64,000 nucleotides of DNA, from the NCBI GenBank assembly GCA_028023455.1, contig JAQFVV010012671.1, positions 190,001 to 254,000 on the forward strand. The letters run 5' to 3'. A program made the translations under genes and the position numbers. Of the stretch, positions 49,734-61,633 are shown in pieces (the first letter of the stretch is position 1; each line of letters begins with the position of its first letter). The stretch is from Epiperipatus broadwayi (Eukaryota; Onychophora; Udeonychophora; Euonychophora; Peripatidae). The notes below the pieces were generated by a model. It saw only the letters and a program-made list of their open reading frames with translations. It ran no database searches and was not told where the DNA came from.

Positions 49734-50538
49734 CCAATATGGTTGCATATTTGTATAAATATATTTGTCTCACTGAAGTGAATATGGAAACATAATCAAC
49801 TTAATAGACAACTATATATTTTAATCATACATTTATTTTTATCTAATTGACTTTTGTTCAAAATTGAACCTTGTCAAGATGTTACATTAATTCTATAAGT
49901 CATGAGATTTACATATCATCCTAGCACTCCTATTGACCAACTTCAACCCTAAAAAATGTTTCATACTTTCCAATTTTTATTTAATGCCCATATTCCTCCC
50001 AACTTTATTCAGCCTTGTATTAATTCATACATTTCTTTTTATTTTCTTGTATATATATTGTCTCATACACTTTCCTTTCTTTATAATTTCTACAATATTT
50101 TATCACTTAATACTTTCTTCACATTTCATAACATGCCCTGTTTCTAAAAAATGGCAAAATGGTCTTGAAATGATAAAATATTATAGAAATTATAAAAAAA
50201 GAAAAGTGTATGAGACAATATTTATACAAGAAAATAACGAGAAATGTATGAATTTAATACAAGGTTCAATAAAGTTGGAAGGAAAATAGATATTAAAAAA
50301 AATTTGAAAGTATAAAACATTTTTTAGGGTTGAGGCTGGTCAAAAGAGAGAGTGCTAGGATAATATGTAAATCATGTGATATATAGAATTAATATAACAT
50401 CTTGACAAGATTCAATTTCGAACTAAAGTTGAGTTTATGAAAATAAATATATGATTAAAATATATAGATGTCTATTAAGCTGATTATGTTTATATATTCA
50501 ATTCAATGAGAAAGTATATAAGAAAGACAACATAATGG
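49734..50538. repeat. Long foldback, 805 bp with arms of about 390 bp
   Basis: Left arm 49734-50128 and right arm 50166-50538 are near-complementary over their whole length. Matched blocks include TGTCAAGATGTTA(C/T)ATTAATTC, ATCCTAGCACTC, CAACCCTAAAAAATG and TATTGTCTCATACACTTT. The loop is about 37 nt. A 118-codon ORF (49933-50289) crosses the centre and is an artefact of the hairpin. No family-specific protein, terminal motif or flanking duplication was found. Confidence 0.85.
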
Positions 50539-52432
50539 TTTAAAAAGAATAACCATCAAGTGTAATATAATTGTATATGTTATTTTGTTTAATGCATTGG
50601 ATTCATTCCTAGGAATTACATTAAGTGTAAATATTGTAAATACATTGTGTTGTTTTATTTACATTATAGGTTCCATTTGCTCTCTCATTCCAAATCAAGG
50701 TACAAATAGCTAACACAACCTGTAACACATGGCCATATTTTTCATTTGATCTAGTAGTGGGTAAATGGAGATGTTAACATCTAAGAAGCTTGGAAGGGAT
50801 TTGAACCCAACTTACAGATGTTTCTCTTTTTAGAGATGATGTCCTAATCTGCAGTATGGCAGATAGTTTTTTTTAAAATAAATATTATCTATAGTGGCAA
50901 GAGATATATTCTCTCTATACTTAGTGATGTTTAATGGGAATGACGATCATGAAATATGGTTGAATACTCAGTCTGACCATTATTAGTTAAGATATTAATT
51001 TTTTTTTTAGAATAACTTTATTCCTGACATCCATGGTTTAATTCCTCTTACATTATGATAAAGAATTACATATGTTAGAAAAAAAAAGAACAAATATGAA
51101 GGCCCATTTCATTTGGCATACAACTTATTAGGCAATATGAAATAGGCCAGTTTCATTATACCTATTTACAGAATGTGGTAATTATGGGAATGATGAGAAA
51201 TATCATCCTCACAAACATCATAATCAATGAGCATGAGCCAAAAATCAGCAATTCAAGAATTAACAGACATCCTTTGTGAATGAATTTAAGAGAGATATAT
51301 AAATCTTAGACTAATCATTATCTAGCCAATGCCAAACTTGGGGCATATTATAGAAAAAATCATCAATATTTCAACACACAAATATCTCAAGTGCTAAAAA
51401 TATCTACAATAATAAATAAAAAAATGTTGGGATCATGTTATCAATGCTGATCATCATCAATGCAATTGGTCATCTGATATCATAAGTATACTGGCCATCA
51501 ATAATTTAATTATGATAAAATTTATAAAATAAAGTCAAGTATGTGGACTTTAAAGGTGATCTTTACTTTTAGCTATCCAAATTACAGAGAATCATATGGA
51601 TATCCACACAGACACACACATATAGGGTAAATACCATTATTATCTAAAATTACTTTTGGGATCATGAAGACCCTAGAAACTGTGACTATGAACAAGAGAC
51701 AATACACAGGTATAAACTTAACCTATTCTAATGCATATTCTAATACTAAATAATTTTACTGGGATAACCTACAAATCCCTTAAAGCATAACTATATAATG
51801 AAATCAATCATATACTGGTAATTCACAGAACAGATAGCTAGAAGAATAAAGACATCAACAAAAAAATATAATTTCAGAAACTCTTATTTTCTTTTAAATA
51901 ATTATTTAATATAGAATGAAAAAAAATAGGAAATAATTTTTGTGACAAACCCAAAATTTTACATGTTGATCAACCCTATATCTAATTTCATAATTATATA
52001 ATTATTATTCACTTAAGATATTTTTTTTAAATAACTCATTTACTCTTAATAAATCATTCCCTCACAATAATCAACCCAAAAAAACATTTCATAAGAAAGG
52101 AAAAAATAGCTTTCCTCCTGCTTTTTTTCTGAAAATACGGATGTCTCATGTACTTAATCTAATAAAAAAAAAAAACTATCTTTTCAACAAAACGACTAAA
52201 AAAAGAAAAAGAAAATAATATCCCTAATTATCACTTTCCCTATAAAATATATATGTAAATGTGTACACATCAACAATACCTGATTACCATGGGATATTTT
52301 TTGCCTTTTAATCCTCTTTTTTTATAAATATAGTTTCAGTTTAAGAAGCATTTTCATTTTAGGTTAACAAATGTTTTCAGTTTAACAATTATTTTCATTT
52401 CAGTATTTCCATTAACTTTTTCTTCTTTTGTA
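50539..52432. other. AT-rich sequence with one possible SINE trace
   Basis: On the minus strand GGGTTCAAATCCC (50796-50808) is a pol III B-box match, but no good A box is seen. No gene is recognised. Confidence 0.35.
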
Positions 52433-52587
52433 GTTTCAGGTTTTTGTTATTCTTTCATTTTTTTATTTATAATGAATCCTACTCCATTTGTACTTCCAAT
52501 ATTTGTGCCAGTTTCAGGTTTTTGTTATTCTTTCATTTTTTTTTATTTATAATGAATCCTACTCCATTGTACTTCCAATATTTGTGC
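52433..52587. repeat. Tandem duplication, 78-bp unit
   Basis: Two copies start at 52433 and 52511, each beginning GTTTCAGGTTTTTGTTATTC and ending CCAATATTTGTGCC. The 85-codon ORF here is a by-product. Confidence 0.9.
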
Positions 52588-52749
52588 CTTTATAATATAT
52601 GTCCATTTTTTAAATCAATTGTCTCTTCACCTTTTCTTCTAATATCACAAAATTCCATAATGCCCCATTTAATTAATATGAGACAGTTCTTCCAATTCTA
52701 GCAATCTTTTTTCTCTTGAAAGTGATCTACAGTTGTTAAGTACTTAAAT

Positions 52750-52875
52750 CAAAGATCATCATAAAATGGCAGCCTGGGTTCACAATCCTCCCTTCAGCCA
52801 TCAATCGCTGCCTTGGCTGGCAACTTTACAGCTTCCTAGGAATAAGGGCCATGGATTATTTTTGCTTGTCACGAC
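52750..52875. other. Short GC-richer island, unexplained
   Basis: GGCAGCCTGGGTTCACAATC to GGGCCATGG stands out from AT-rich flanks. On the minus strand it offers ATGGCTGAAGGG, but the available donors do not give the phase needed by the HMG20 exon at 33848. I cannot assign it. Confidence 0.25.
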
Positions 52876-53590
52876 TGTAAATATCTATTAGAAAAAAAAA
52901 AATTTCATTCACACACACACATTTATTCTGCTTTCAAAAAAACTCAATTGATATTTCAGTTAAGAACTATCAATCAATTAGTGTTTCTTAATCTTAAATT
53001 CAAAGGTAAAAAGCCAATAAATTCACCATGCTGACTAAAGCATGTTGGTGAACAGCCCATCCATGTTCATATACTACATGAATAATCACGTAGTAATAAC
53101 AGCTGCAATGACAAGAACATATGAAGTGGACATTATTTGCTCTACTCTGTTCCTTTAAGGTCTCCAAGAGGAATCAAAGACTAACTTAACATTTATGTGT
53201 ATATTAAACATTTATGTGTAAATTAAATTACAAATATCTATATTAATTCTATTATATATAATTAATTATTTGCATTAAACTAAAATTAAATTACTCTCTT
53301 TGTTATAGAGTCATTGTGTCTAATGTATATTTCTTATTCTACTTGTGAAAGATTTATATTTGTTTGTTCCGATCTCACTGTCAAGGTCACAACATGAACA
53401 AAATGCAAACTTCTGATTATACACTAAATTTTAATGTTAATAATTCAGGCACTTGGTCAAAAATTGTGAACGTAAAATTAGTTAACAATTCTATTAATCA
53501 GGCAGTTATTAAGGATTTTCCAAAAGACAAGTTGGGCTGCAAGTTTTCAGAATCATATTATCATTATTTACCACATAAAAAGAAAATATA
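52876..53590. other. Spacer left of locus B
   Basis: It includes a short (CA)n run near 52910 and a 75-codon ORF (53364-53591) without resemblance to a known family. Confidence 0.35.
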
Positions 53591-53759
53591 AAGTTATTTT
53601 GTGCCAATAAACATCACATGATCACCATTTCTTATGCTTACTTATAACTGTTATTAAAACAGGCAAAACTCTCCATATAGTATCGCCACTCAGTGCAAGC
53701 CAGAGTAATCAATGGATGCCAGAAGGCTTGTGCATAAAATCCCCATCTAGTGCCTACTC

Positions 53760-53818
53760 ATCCAATATCCCCAGACTAGTTTCTGGTTTATGGCCTTCAT
53801 CAGTGAGGAGCCTTGGAT
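53760..53818 (-). ncRNA. Hammerhead ribozyme B1
   Basis: Minus strand: CTGATGA (53797-53803), GAAA (53780-53783), stem III hexamer ACTAGT, cleavage triplet GTC (53774-53776). Stem I is ATCCAA..CCTCA with TGGGG..TTGGAT. Stem II has one C-A mismatch (GGC against ACC). Confidence 0.8.
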
Positions 53819-54180
53819 CTGAGAGCACTGCACGTAGATCTTAGGATCTAATTCAATCCTCCCGCAGCCACCTTTTATCTCTACTTAACTACAAAACTAT
53901 GAGTCTTAAATTGAAAACACAATATTTTCAATCCAAGCTCATTAGCTTATATAGTCATATAGGTCTGAACCCAGTTCAGTACCTATACATTTTGGTGTCT
54001 GGTTCTTTAATAACCATAGCCACCACTATCCTATTAGGCAGGATTGGTTTTAAGCCAATAAACATCACATGCTCACCATTTCTTATGCTTGCTTATAACT
54101 GTTATTAAAACAGGCAAAACTCTCCATACAGTATTGCCACTCAGTGCAAGCTATAGTAATCAATGGATGTCAGAAAGCTT

Positions 54181-54233
54181 GGCTCCTCACTGATGAAGGC
54201 CACAAGCCAGAAACTAGTCTGGGAATATTGGAT
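54181..54233 (+). ncRNA. Hammerhead ribozyme B2, core intact
   Basis: CTGATGA (54190-54196), stem II GGC-CACAA-GCC, GAAA (54210-54213), ACTAGT, cleavage triplet GTC (54217-54219). The outer part of stem I is lost on the 5' side because the inverted junction falls at about 54180; CTCA with TGGG remains. Confidence 0.82.
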
Positions 54234-54621
54234 GAATAGGCTCTAGATGGGGATTTTATGCACAAGCCTTCTGGCATCCATTGATTACTCTGGCTTGCAC
54301 TGAGTGGCAATACTGTATGGAGAGTTTTGCCTGTTTTAATAAGTTAAAAGCAAGCATAAGAAATGGTGATCATGTGATGTTTATTGGCTTAAAACCAATC
54401 CTGCCTAATAGGATAGTGGTGGCTATTGTTATTAAAGACCCAAAGACACCATAATGTATAGGTACTGAACTGAGTTCAGACCAATATGACTATATAAGAT
54501 AATGAGCTTGGATTGAAAATATTGTTTTTAATTTAAGACTCATAATTTTATAGTTAAGTAGAGATAAAAGGTGGCTGCTGGAGGGTTATTAGATCCTAAG
54601 ATCTAGGGGCAGTGCTCTGAG

Positions 54622-54681
54622 ATCCAAGACACCTCACTGACGAAGGCCATAAGCCAGAACACTAGTCTGGGGATATTGGAT
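54622..54681 (+). ncRNA. Hammerhead ribozyme B3, GAAA disrupted
   Basis: The core is CTGACGA, which is allowed by CUGANGA, and stem I and stem II are complete. GAAA is interrupted by an inserted C (GAACACTAG where B2 has GAAACTAG), so cleavage is doubtful. Confidence 0.75.
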
Positions 54682-54739
54682 GAGTGCACTGAGTAGCAAT
54701 ACTGTATGGAGAGTTTTGCCTGTTTTAAGTTATTTTGTG

Positions 54740-55758
54740 GTTGCCAAGTCAAGAGAATATATAAAGAAAAAGATAAAAATGTTAATATAAATTATAATTT
54801 TTTAATGTTCTACTGATTCTGTATTTTTTTGTTAAATAAAATTGTATAGAATTCATTTTATTTTAATTTATAAATTTTATTTCATGGAATTAGGGATGCT
54901 GCAATTTAACTTTCACAAAAGAGCCTTTTACACATGCAGTGGTCCTGATTACATGGAGCATTCTAGATTTTTTTTTTGGTTAAAAAATTAAAACTTCTAT
55001 GCAGCAAAAACATGTAAAAAAAAAAAAATTTCATTGTAAATTGTTTTTTACTTGCTTGTCTTTAACTCTTGAGATAATTCCATATTATTATTAGTTAATT
55101 ATTTAGTAATATTACAGCAATGGTTTATAATCTATTTTGCCCATGAATATGAGGGAAAACCTTGCAAGGCCAAGATTAATTTAATTTAATTGTTTTTGTT
55201 ACTATTGACAGCTTCTTCTTCAGCGTGTTAAAGCGCTTATATATACTATTATTGAGATAAGAAAAAAATCAACTTTGAATGCCAGACAATTCAACAATAG
55301 TGCTGAAGACGAATTTAAATTTCCAAAACCATTTCTGCATTGAACAGAAAAGATCTAAGTAACTATCACTTTTTAAATCTTTTACTTTATCTGCAGTGAC
55401 TCTAAAAGGAAGTGTATTTTATTTTAAACTATTCAAGTATTATGAACATTAATATCTCCATAAAATATAACAAATTAATTTTATGTTAAATAAATTCTGC
55501 ATAAAGAAATCTATAAAAGTCTCTTTCTGAAAATCTATAAAATTCTGAAATAAATCTTCACATATTTGTAAAATATTATAGCAATACCTCAGCTAATCCC
55601 AATTTTCATCTGTCACAGAATAATAAAAAAAAGAAATCCATAATAAAAAAAATTGCTTATACTGATAAAGAATTCATAAAATCCAGCATGCATTTTAAAG
55701 GTAATAAATATTATTGAAATCAGTCAAAATTTAAAATTAACCCATGAAGCATGAACAG
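54740..55758. other. AT-rich spacer
   Basis: Nothing recognised between locus B and the small family-B copy. Confidence 0.4.
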
Positions 55759-55773
55759 TAACTTTGATTATTA

Positions 55774-55862
55774 AAATAGGCAAAACTCTCTCCATACAGT
55801 AGTATTTTAACAACAGTTATGAGCAATCATGGTAGATAGTGATCATGTGATGTTTAAAGATT
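55774..55862. mobile_element. Minimal family-B copy (B'')
   Basis: An 89-bp insertion starts AAATAGGCAAAACTC and ends GTGATCATGTGATG plus a short tail, joining the two B end segments with almost everything between deleted. It is flanked by an exact 15-bp repeat TAACTTTGATTATTA (55759-55773, 55863-55877). Confidence 0.8.
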
Positions 55863-55877
55863 TAACTTTGATTATTA

Positions 55878-57056
55878 TTTTTAAAGAATTAGACTGATTA
55901 ATTACAATAAGATAATTCTATTACTTTCTTATATTTAGTATTCTTTAAAATTTATATACTCGTGTAGAAAATAAATTTAATAAGAGATTGAATTATTCTT
56001 TCTAATATTTAAAATTAAATATGAAATTTTAGTACCATAATATTTGATATTACTAATTTCAATAGCATGTAAATGAATATGTAACATTTAGAATTATATC
56101 ACAGAAATTTACCTCTCTCCAAATATGTTACTCAGAATTATTTTTGCAAGAAAACTCATATTCAGACATTTTAATAAATTTGCAAATAATTTTACTTTTC
56201 ATTTAACAATGCTTAAATTAATTTGTGAATTAAGATCAATGCTAATAACTTTCAGCCTTTACATTTGGAGGTCAGATAAAAGGGAATTCTTTTGTCAGAC
56301 TGAATGAATGGGCATTGATAAATGAAAAATAAAATTATTTGCAAGTTTATTAAAATGTATCGTTATGAGTCTGCCTACATAAATAATTCTAAGTAATGTA
56401 TTTAGAATGAGAAAGTTCTGTGATAAGATTATGATATTTGAATATAATTCATTATAGTTGAACAGAGACTAATTCAATGGCTTTTTTTATTAGTTGTTGC
56501 TAAAATCATTTAGTTAAAGAAAACACAGTTGCAAATAAATATAGCTTTACTTCTCACTATATGTAAAATATATAATTGTTAATTAGAGAAGATATTAATT
56601 AGTATTAAAGTTTATCGGCTTAACGTTTTCGAGGATTCATGCCTCATATTCATAGCCTTCATAAAATGTATAATAAAATATTCAAATACAAATATATAAT
56701 CTGCAAATTAGTTTAAGGACTAATTTAAAAAAGAAAAAGAAAATTAAAATGCTAAATTATTAACTTCTAAATAAATAATAAATAAATAAATCACTATGTG
56801 TATGTATGCTTTTCTATATATTTTTATATAAATAATGGAAAAGAAAACTTCAAATTGATAAATGCTTTAATTAATCTTGAAGCCAATTGATAAAGAAATT
56901 GTATTGAAGGTTGTTTTATTTATCATAATATAGTGTACTTTAAACATGTGGTTTTGATGCATATACATATATGATATATCAGTATTAATGAATTGTAAAA
57001 AAGAAATCAAAAGTTTGTAACATTGAACACAGATTTTCTTTCTCTCTCTATATATA
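55878..57056. other. AT-rich spacer
   Basis: An (AAAT)n tract near 56770. No gene. Confidence 0.4.
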
Positions 57057-58818
57057 AATAATACAAAAAACGCTGTCAGATAATGAAAATTATTCTTAAT
57101 CATGATAACAGAGCAGCCAAAAATTCAAAAAATATTAATCACAACGAACAATTTGCAAAGCGATTTCGGTACAGTATACCAGAATCATGGCGACATATTG
57201 GAACTGAATGGTTAATATTCCAATGCATGCTCACTAGTGTTACGCTGATTGATAACATTTTTAGACTTCACAATAAACCAAGCCTCTTTCAACTTCCTCT
57301 TTCTATCATTTGAGTCATTGCACACAGTAGTAATATTTTGAGGATAAAACTCATGTCCACAACTATTTTCATGACTAGAAAAAACAGAATTAACCTCTAA
57401 ATCACTTTTAGACTTTTTATATTGATGAACATGCTGTTGTAATCGTGTTAAAACATTTGCCTTCGTTTCCCTGTAATAAATAGCATTTCAACCAATTTTT
57501 TTGAAGGCAATGGAATAAACCACTTCATATTTATTCATTTCTTCCACACCATCCTTTGAATTATTTATTAGTCTATTTAAACACAAAGGTGAACAGAAAC
57601 TTATATTATAATCTTTACCAATTATATTTTTCAATTTCTTACTTATAGATGGCACATAAGCTAAGGAAAACCACTTTTTGACCGTTTCATTATTTACATC
57701 CACTTTATATTTAAACTTCATATTGTTATAAAACAAACTCAACTGTGTGTAATATAGTTTTTTTGTATCCCACACCTATCAAGTCATCAATATAATCTCC
57801 AATATTCCTTTTCTATCTGCTTCAAATTTACAAAGATGCACTTGAATCCAGCTATTTTATAATTCAAAGGAACATTCGATGATAGATGTATAAAACTTCT
57901 TACATTTAATGGTTTATAACATTTGAGTATAAATGCTTGTTAAACCATTAAATGTAAAAACATTAAATGTAAGAGGTTTTATACATCCATCATCGAATGT
58001 TCCTTTGAATTATAAAATGGCTGGATTAAAGTGTTTTTGTATCGAAATTTGCATCTTTGTAAATTTGAAGCAGATAGAAAAGGGAATATTGATTATATTG
58101 ATGACTTGATAGGTGTGGGATACAAAAAAACTATATTACACAGACAGTTGAGTTTGTTTTATAACATTGTGAAGTCTAAACATAAAGTGGATGTAAATAA
58201 TAAAACGGTCAAAAAGTGATTTTCTTTAACTTATATGCCATCTATAAGTAAGAAATTGAAAAATATAATTGGTAAGGATTATAATGTGTTTCTGTTCACC
58301 TTTGTGTTTAAATAGACTAATAAATAATTCAAAGGATGGTGTGGAAGAAATGAATAGATATGAAGTGGTTTATTCCATTGCCTGCAAAGAAATTGGTTGT
58401 AATGCTATTTATTGCAGAGAAATGAAGGCAAATGTTTTAACACGATTACAACAACATGTTTATCAATATAAAAAGTCTAAAAGTGATTTTCAGGTTAATT
58501 CTGTTTTTTCTAGTCACGAAAATAGTTGTGGACATGAGTTTTATCCTCAAAATATTATTACTGTGTGCAATGAATCAAATGATAGAAAGAGGAAGTTGAA
58601 AGAGGCTTGGTTTATTGCAAGGTCTAAAAACGTTATCAATCAGCGTAACACTAGTATTCCACTTAGCATGCACTGAAATACTAACTGTTCAGTTCCAATA
58701 TGGCGCCATGATTCTGGTATACTGTACCAAAATCGCTTGGCAAATTGTTCGTTGTGATTAATATTTTTTGAATTTTTGGCTGCTCTGTTTATCACGATTT
58801 ATACGTGAAGAATAATTT
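57057..58818. mobile_element. Penelope-like element, head-to-head pair of 5'-truncated copies
   Basis: Two copies of the 3' part of a Penelope-like retroelement form a palindrome: left arm about 57085-57917 on the minus strand, right arm about 57934-58818 on the plus strand. Each encodes the end of the reverse transcriptase (VKKWFSLAYVPSISKKLKNI in the left copy), a CSPLCLNRLINNSKDG linker and a GIY-YIG endonuclease domain. In that domain VVYSIA.K.IGCNAIYY/C replaces the canonical GIY and YIG tyrosine motifs, followed by LTRLQQHV with the expected Arg and His, and LKEAW with the conserved Glu. The right copy has its longest frame at 58269-58676; the left has a stop after IG. Both have frameshifts. 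A 14-bp repeat TCTCTCTATATATA flanks the pair (57043-57056, 58819-58832), though it is of low complexity. Confidence 0.8.
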
Positions 58819-58832
58819 TCTCTCTATATATA

Positions 58833-61020
58833 TATATTATGGTTTTAGAAAAGTATCTTTTTTAGTAATCATGAATTAGATCATTCTCAGGATCAGAATA
58901 ATGAAATAACTTGTAGATCTTTGAATATTATTTATAAATCTCTACAAAGTCTAAGCATTAGAGTACCAAGTTTTAAACAGTTGAAAATATCTTGCAGATA
59001 TGCCTGTTACCTATACATACAATTGAAGTTAAAAGTTAATAAATTGATTATTATGACTTTTAATGAGTAATAAATAAAAATAATAATAATATAACATGCA
59101 TGACTCAATCAGATCTAGGGATGTATGATAGCTATTATTTTATTCTACTACCAACCATGTAAAGCAAATTAATCTTTAATAAAATTAATGCTAAAAATAA
59201 ATAAATTCAATGCATTATTTTCTTGAATGTAAGACTAAGTTATAATTGCTCCATACATTTGGAAATGTTTTAGAATTCAATTAATAAAATATTGCCATGA
59301 TAAAGAAATATCTTTCATTTATTGATCGTACAAAAAGTTAGTGTTGATTTTCCTTTTCTTGAATTACTTAATTTGCTTAAGTACTTATTCATATAAATAA
59401 GTGTGAATAAATGTTATTTCATGTCTTAAATTTAAAATGTAAATTGTCTAATATCATTAGTTGATCACTGCATAACATATAAATAATTATATCAAAAGAC
59501 AGAAATTAAACATATATTCAATTTAATATATGATAGATAAATGAATTTATTTCTGGTAAAATAGAGAAAATTTTCTATTCATATTTTATAGTTAATAAAG
59601 AAAATATTTTAAATTTGAATTCAGGCACTATTATAAATATACTTGTTTAATATTGATTTATATTTGTTGCATAAATATATTTTTTTACTGTATTATATAA
59701 ATTTTCTTGAATATTGATTAATACTTTAGTTTATTTATCTAATACCTAAAAAGTAATAGAGGACTTATGTAAATCCTGACCTAGTTTGAGTTATGAAAGA
59801 GAATACGCAATTTGAGACAGGTATGGGTTGTTAATGGACTAGAGAAACTACAGTTGGACATTATATTTTCCATTAAGTGAATTAATTTATATTAGATTCA
59901 TGAGAGTGAAATAAAAGAATTTGAATTCTTATTCTTTGAGTTCCAGGTTTTACTTCAAATCTAATGATGTTTAACTGGTGAATAATAGTAGAGTGGATCA
60001 AACTAGCCAAAATCCAATGGTTCAAAACATAAAATTATATCAACTTTTACTCACTGGCAAAATATTTATCTAACATAGAAATCCACTTCAATTATATATT
60101 TTGCTTATATTCTTTTGACCATTATATATTATACACACATATATTGCAAAAAATGGTGTGGAATGTTTTCAATTATAACAGCTTAATTGTGCTCAAAGCA
60201 AATAGTTCCTATATTTCATATGTACTATAATTCAGAGAATAATCATTATTGTGTATTATTTTTAAATTTTAATAGACTTACATTCTATTGTTTTCATGTA
60301 TCTTGTTTATTTTGTTTGGTCCCTTGAAAATCAAAGAAGAGTTTTGTTTGAACAAATGCATATAAAATTAAAATGCACATTATTAAAAAATAATACAATT
60401 TACACTCTTAATAATTAATAAAAATACAGAATACGACAATATTTATATATATATTTAAATTGATTTAATTTCACATTTAATTAAAACAAAAATCTGCCTG
60501 AAGTTTATTTTGATAAAGTGATAATTGCTTTTTTCATCATTAAATCAAAAAAGTATTAATTATTATAGTAAATAATAAGATATTAAAAATTAAAAAAAAA
60601 ACATTTTTTTTGTCTCAAATTGGAAAGCCCACTCCCCATCCATTTTATATGGTTGACTTTAAAAATGAAAACAAAAAGCATCAGAAGTAATCTTTTTAAT
60701 AAACATTTATTTCTATTTTACCTCTATCTATGCAATAATAATATACTAATAAAAACAAAAGAACATATATATTGAAATTATAAAGTTTATATGAAATTTG
60801 TCAGCTTGTTAAAAGAGTGTGATTTTGGATGTGTATTTTCACATCTTCAGTTTTTAAAACTGAACTGTGATAATAATTATATATTTTAAGTGATCAAAAC
60901 CAAAAATATAAATTTCTAAATAAATAGATTGGAGGGAGGGATTTATTCCCTCATCTTCTATATATTACCCAGGAGTTTGGATAAAGTAATTAACATAAAA
61001 TAATGGCATGATACAACATA
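58833..61020. other. AT-rich sequence, no gene
   Basis: Nothing recognised on either strand apart from homopolymers and short AT repeats. Confidence 0.4.
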
Positions 61021-61136
61021 AATATTTCTCTTCTTTATAAAAAAATCAAGTCATGTGTCACATGACCTAATTTAACAAGCTTGTATTACAAATATTATAT
61101 ATAGAGGTCACAAATAAGCTCTTAACAAACTTTGCA

Positions 61137-61197
61137 GAATATCCCCAACCCCAGACCGGTTTCTGCTACTGGCTTCCTCAGTGATGTGCTAGAATAT
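61137..61197 (-). ncRNA. Hammerhead ribozyme C1, core intact
   Basis: Minus strand: CTGAGGA (61175-61181), a short stem II in GCCAGTAGC, GAAA (61160-61163), ACCGGT and cleavage triplet GTC (61154-61156). The distal stem I pair is GAATAT/ATATTC. The proximal stem I is weakened (ATCA where C2 has CCTCA). Confidence 0.78.
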
Positions 61198-61517
61198 TTA
61201 AGCATTAGATTAAAAATACCAGGACAAGCCCAGCACTTTATCTAGTGGATAACTATTAAGTAGAAAATCTGAAATTTTAAAACTTTCATGTCTTCCAATC
61301 CATCTATCTAACTTAAATAGCCATATGGGACTGAACCAAATTCAGATACACCATATATTAATAACTTTAGCAATATGCCTTAATAGCAAAAAATAAAATT
61401 ACAAAGAAATCAAATTATATGTCACATGACTTAATTTTTAAATTTCAGATTTTCTACTTAATAGTTATCCATTAGATAAAGTGTTGGGTGTATCCTGGTA
61501 TTTTTAACCTAATGCTT

Positions 61518-61580
61518 GAATATTCTAGCACCTCACTGAGGAAGCCAGTAGCAAAAAACGGTCTGGGGTTGGGGATATTC
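61518..61580 (+). ncRNA. Hammerhead ribozyme C2, core mutated
   Basis: CTGAGGA and stem I (GAATAT..CCTCA with TGGGG..ATATTC) are good, but the GAAACCGG region reads AAAAACGG, so both the GAAA and stem III are damaged. Confidence 0.72.
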
Positions 61581-61633
61581 TGCAAAGCTTGATAATAGTT
61601 TATTTGCGAACTCTATATATAACATCTCTCTTC

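Larger units (their letters stand above)
53604..54726. mobile_element. Hammerhead-ribozyme retroelement, locus B, head-to-head array
   Basis: Same plan as locus A but a diverged family. Minus-strand units fill the left side (53604-54180) and plus-strand units the right side (54181-54726). The AAAACAGGCAAAACTCTCC block recurs about 453 bp apart on the left, with its complement on the right. The whole is bounded by an exact 13-bp direct repeat AAGTTATTTTGTG (53591-53603 and 54727-54739), which is not low-complexity. Shared with loci A and C are the TCA(C/T)ATGA palindromic stretch and a (C)TGAAC..GTTCAG(T)AC..ATA block. It is non-coding; the 69-codon ORF at 53899-54108 is incidental. Confidence 0.85.
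61034..61620. mobile_element. Hammerhead-ribozyme retroelement, locus C
   Basis: A third, diverged member has one unit on the minus strand (ribozyme at 61137-61197) and one on the plus strand (ribozyme at 61518-61580). CATATGGGACTGAACC, AATTCAGATAC and CCATATATTA align with locus A. Imperfect 13-bp direct repeats flank it: AATATTTCTCTTC (61021-61033) and AACATCTCTCTTC (61621-61633), two transitions apart. It is non-coding. Confidence 0.75.

Noticed and set aside
49933-50289. 118-codon ORF
   Set aside because: It crosses the centre of the 805-bp foldback; its two halves are complements of each other.
52750-52875. First exon of the HMG20-like gene (ATGGCTGAAGGG on the minus strand)
   Set aside because: Neither nearby donor leaves two bases of a codon, which the exon at 33848-33939 requires.
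53364-53591. 75-codon ORF left of locus B
   Set aside because: No recognisable domain, and it ends at the target repeat of the insertion only by chance.
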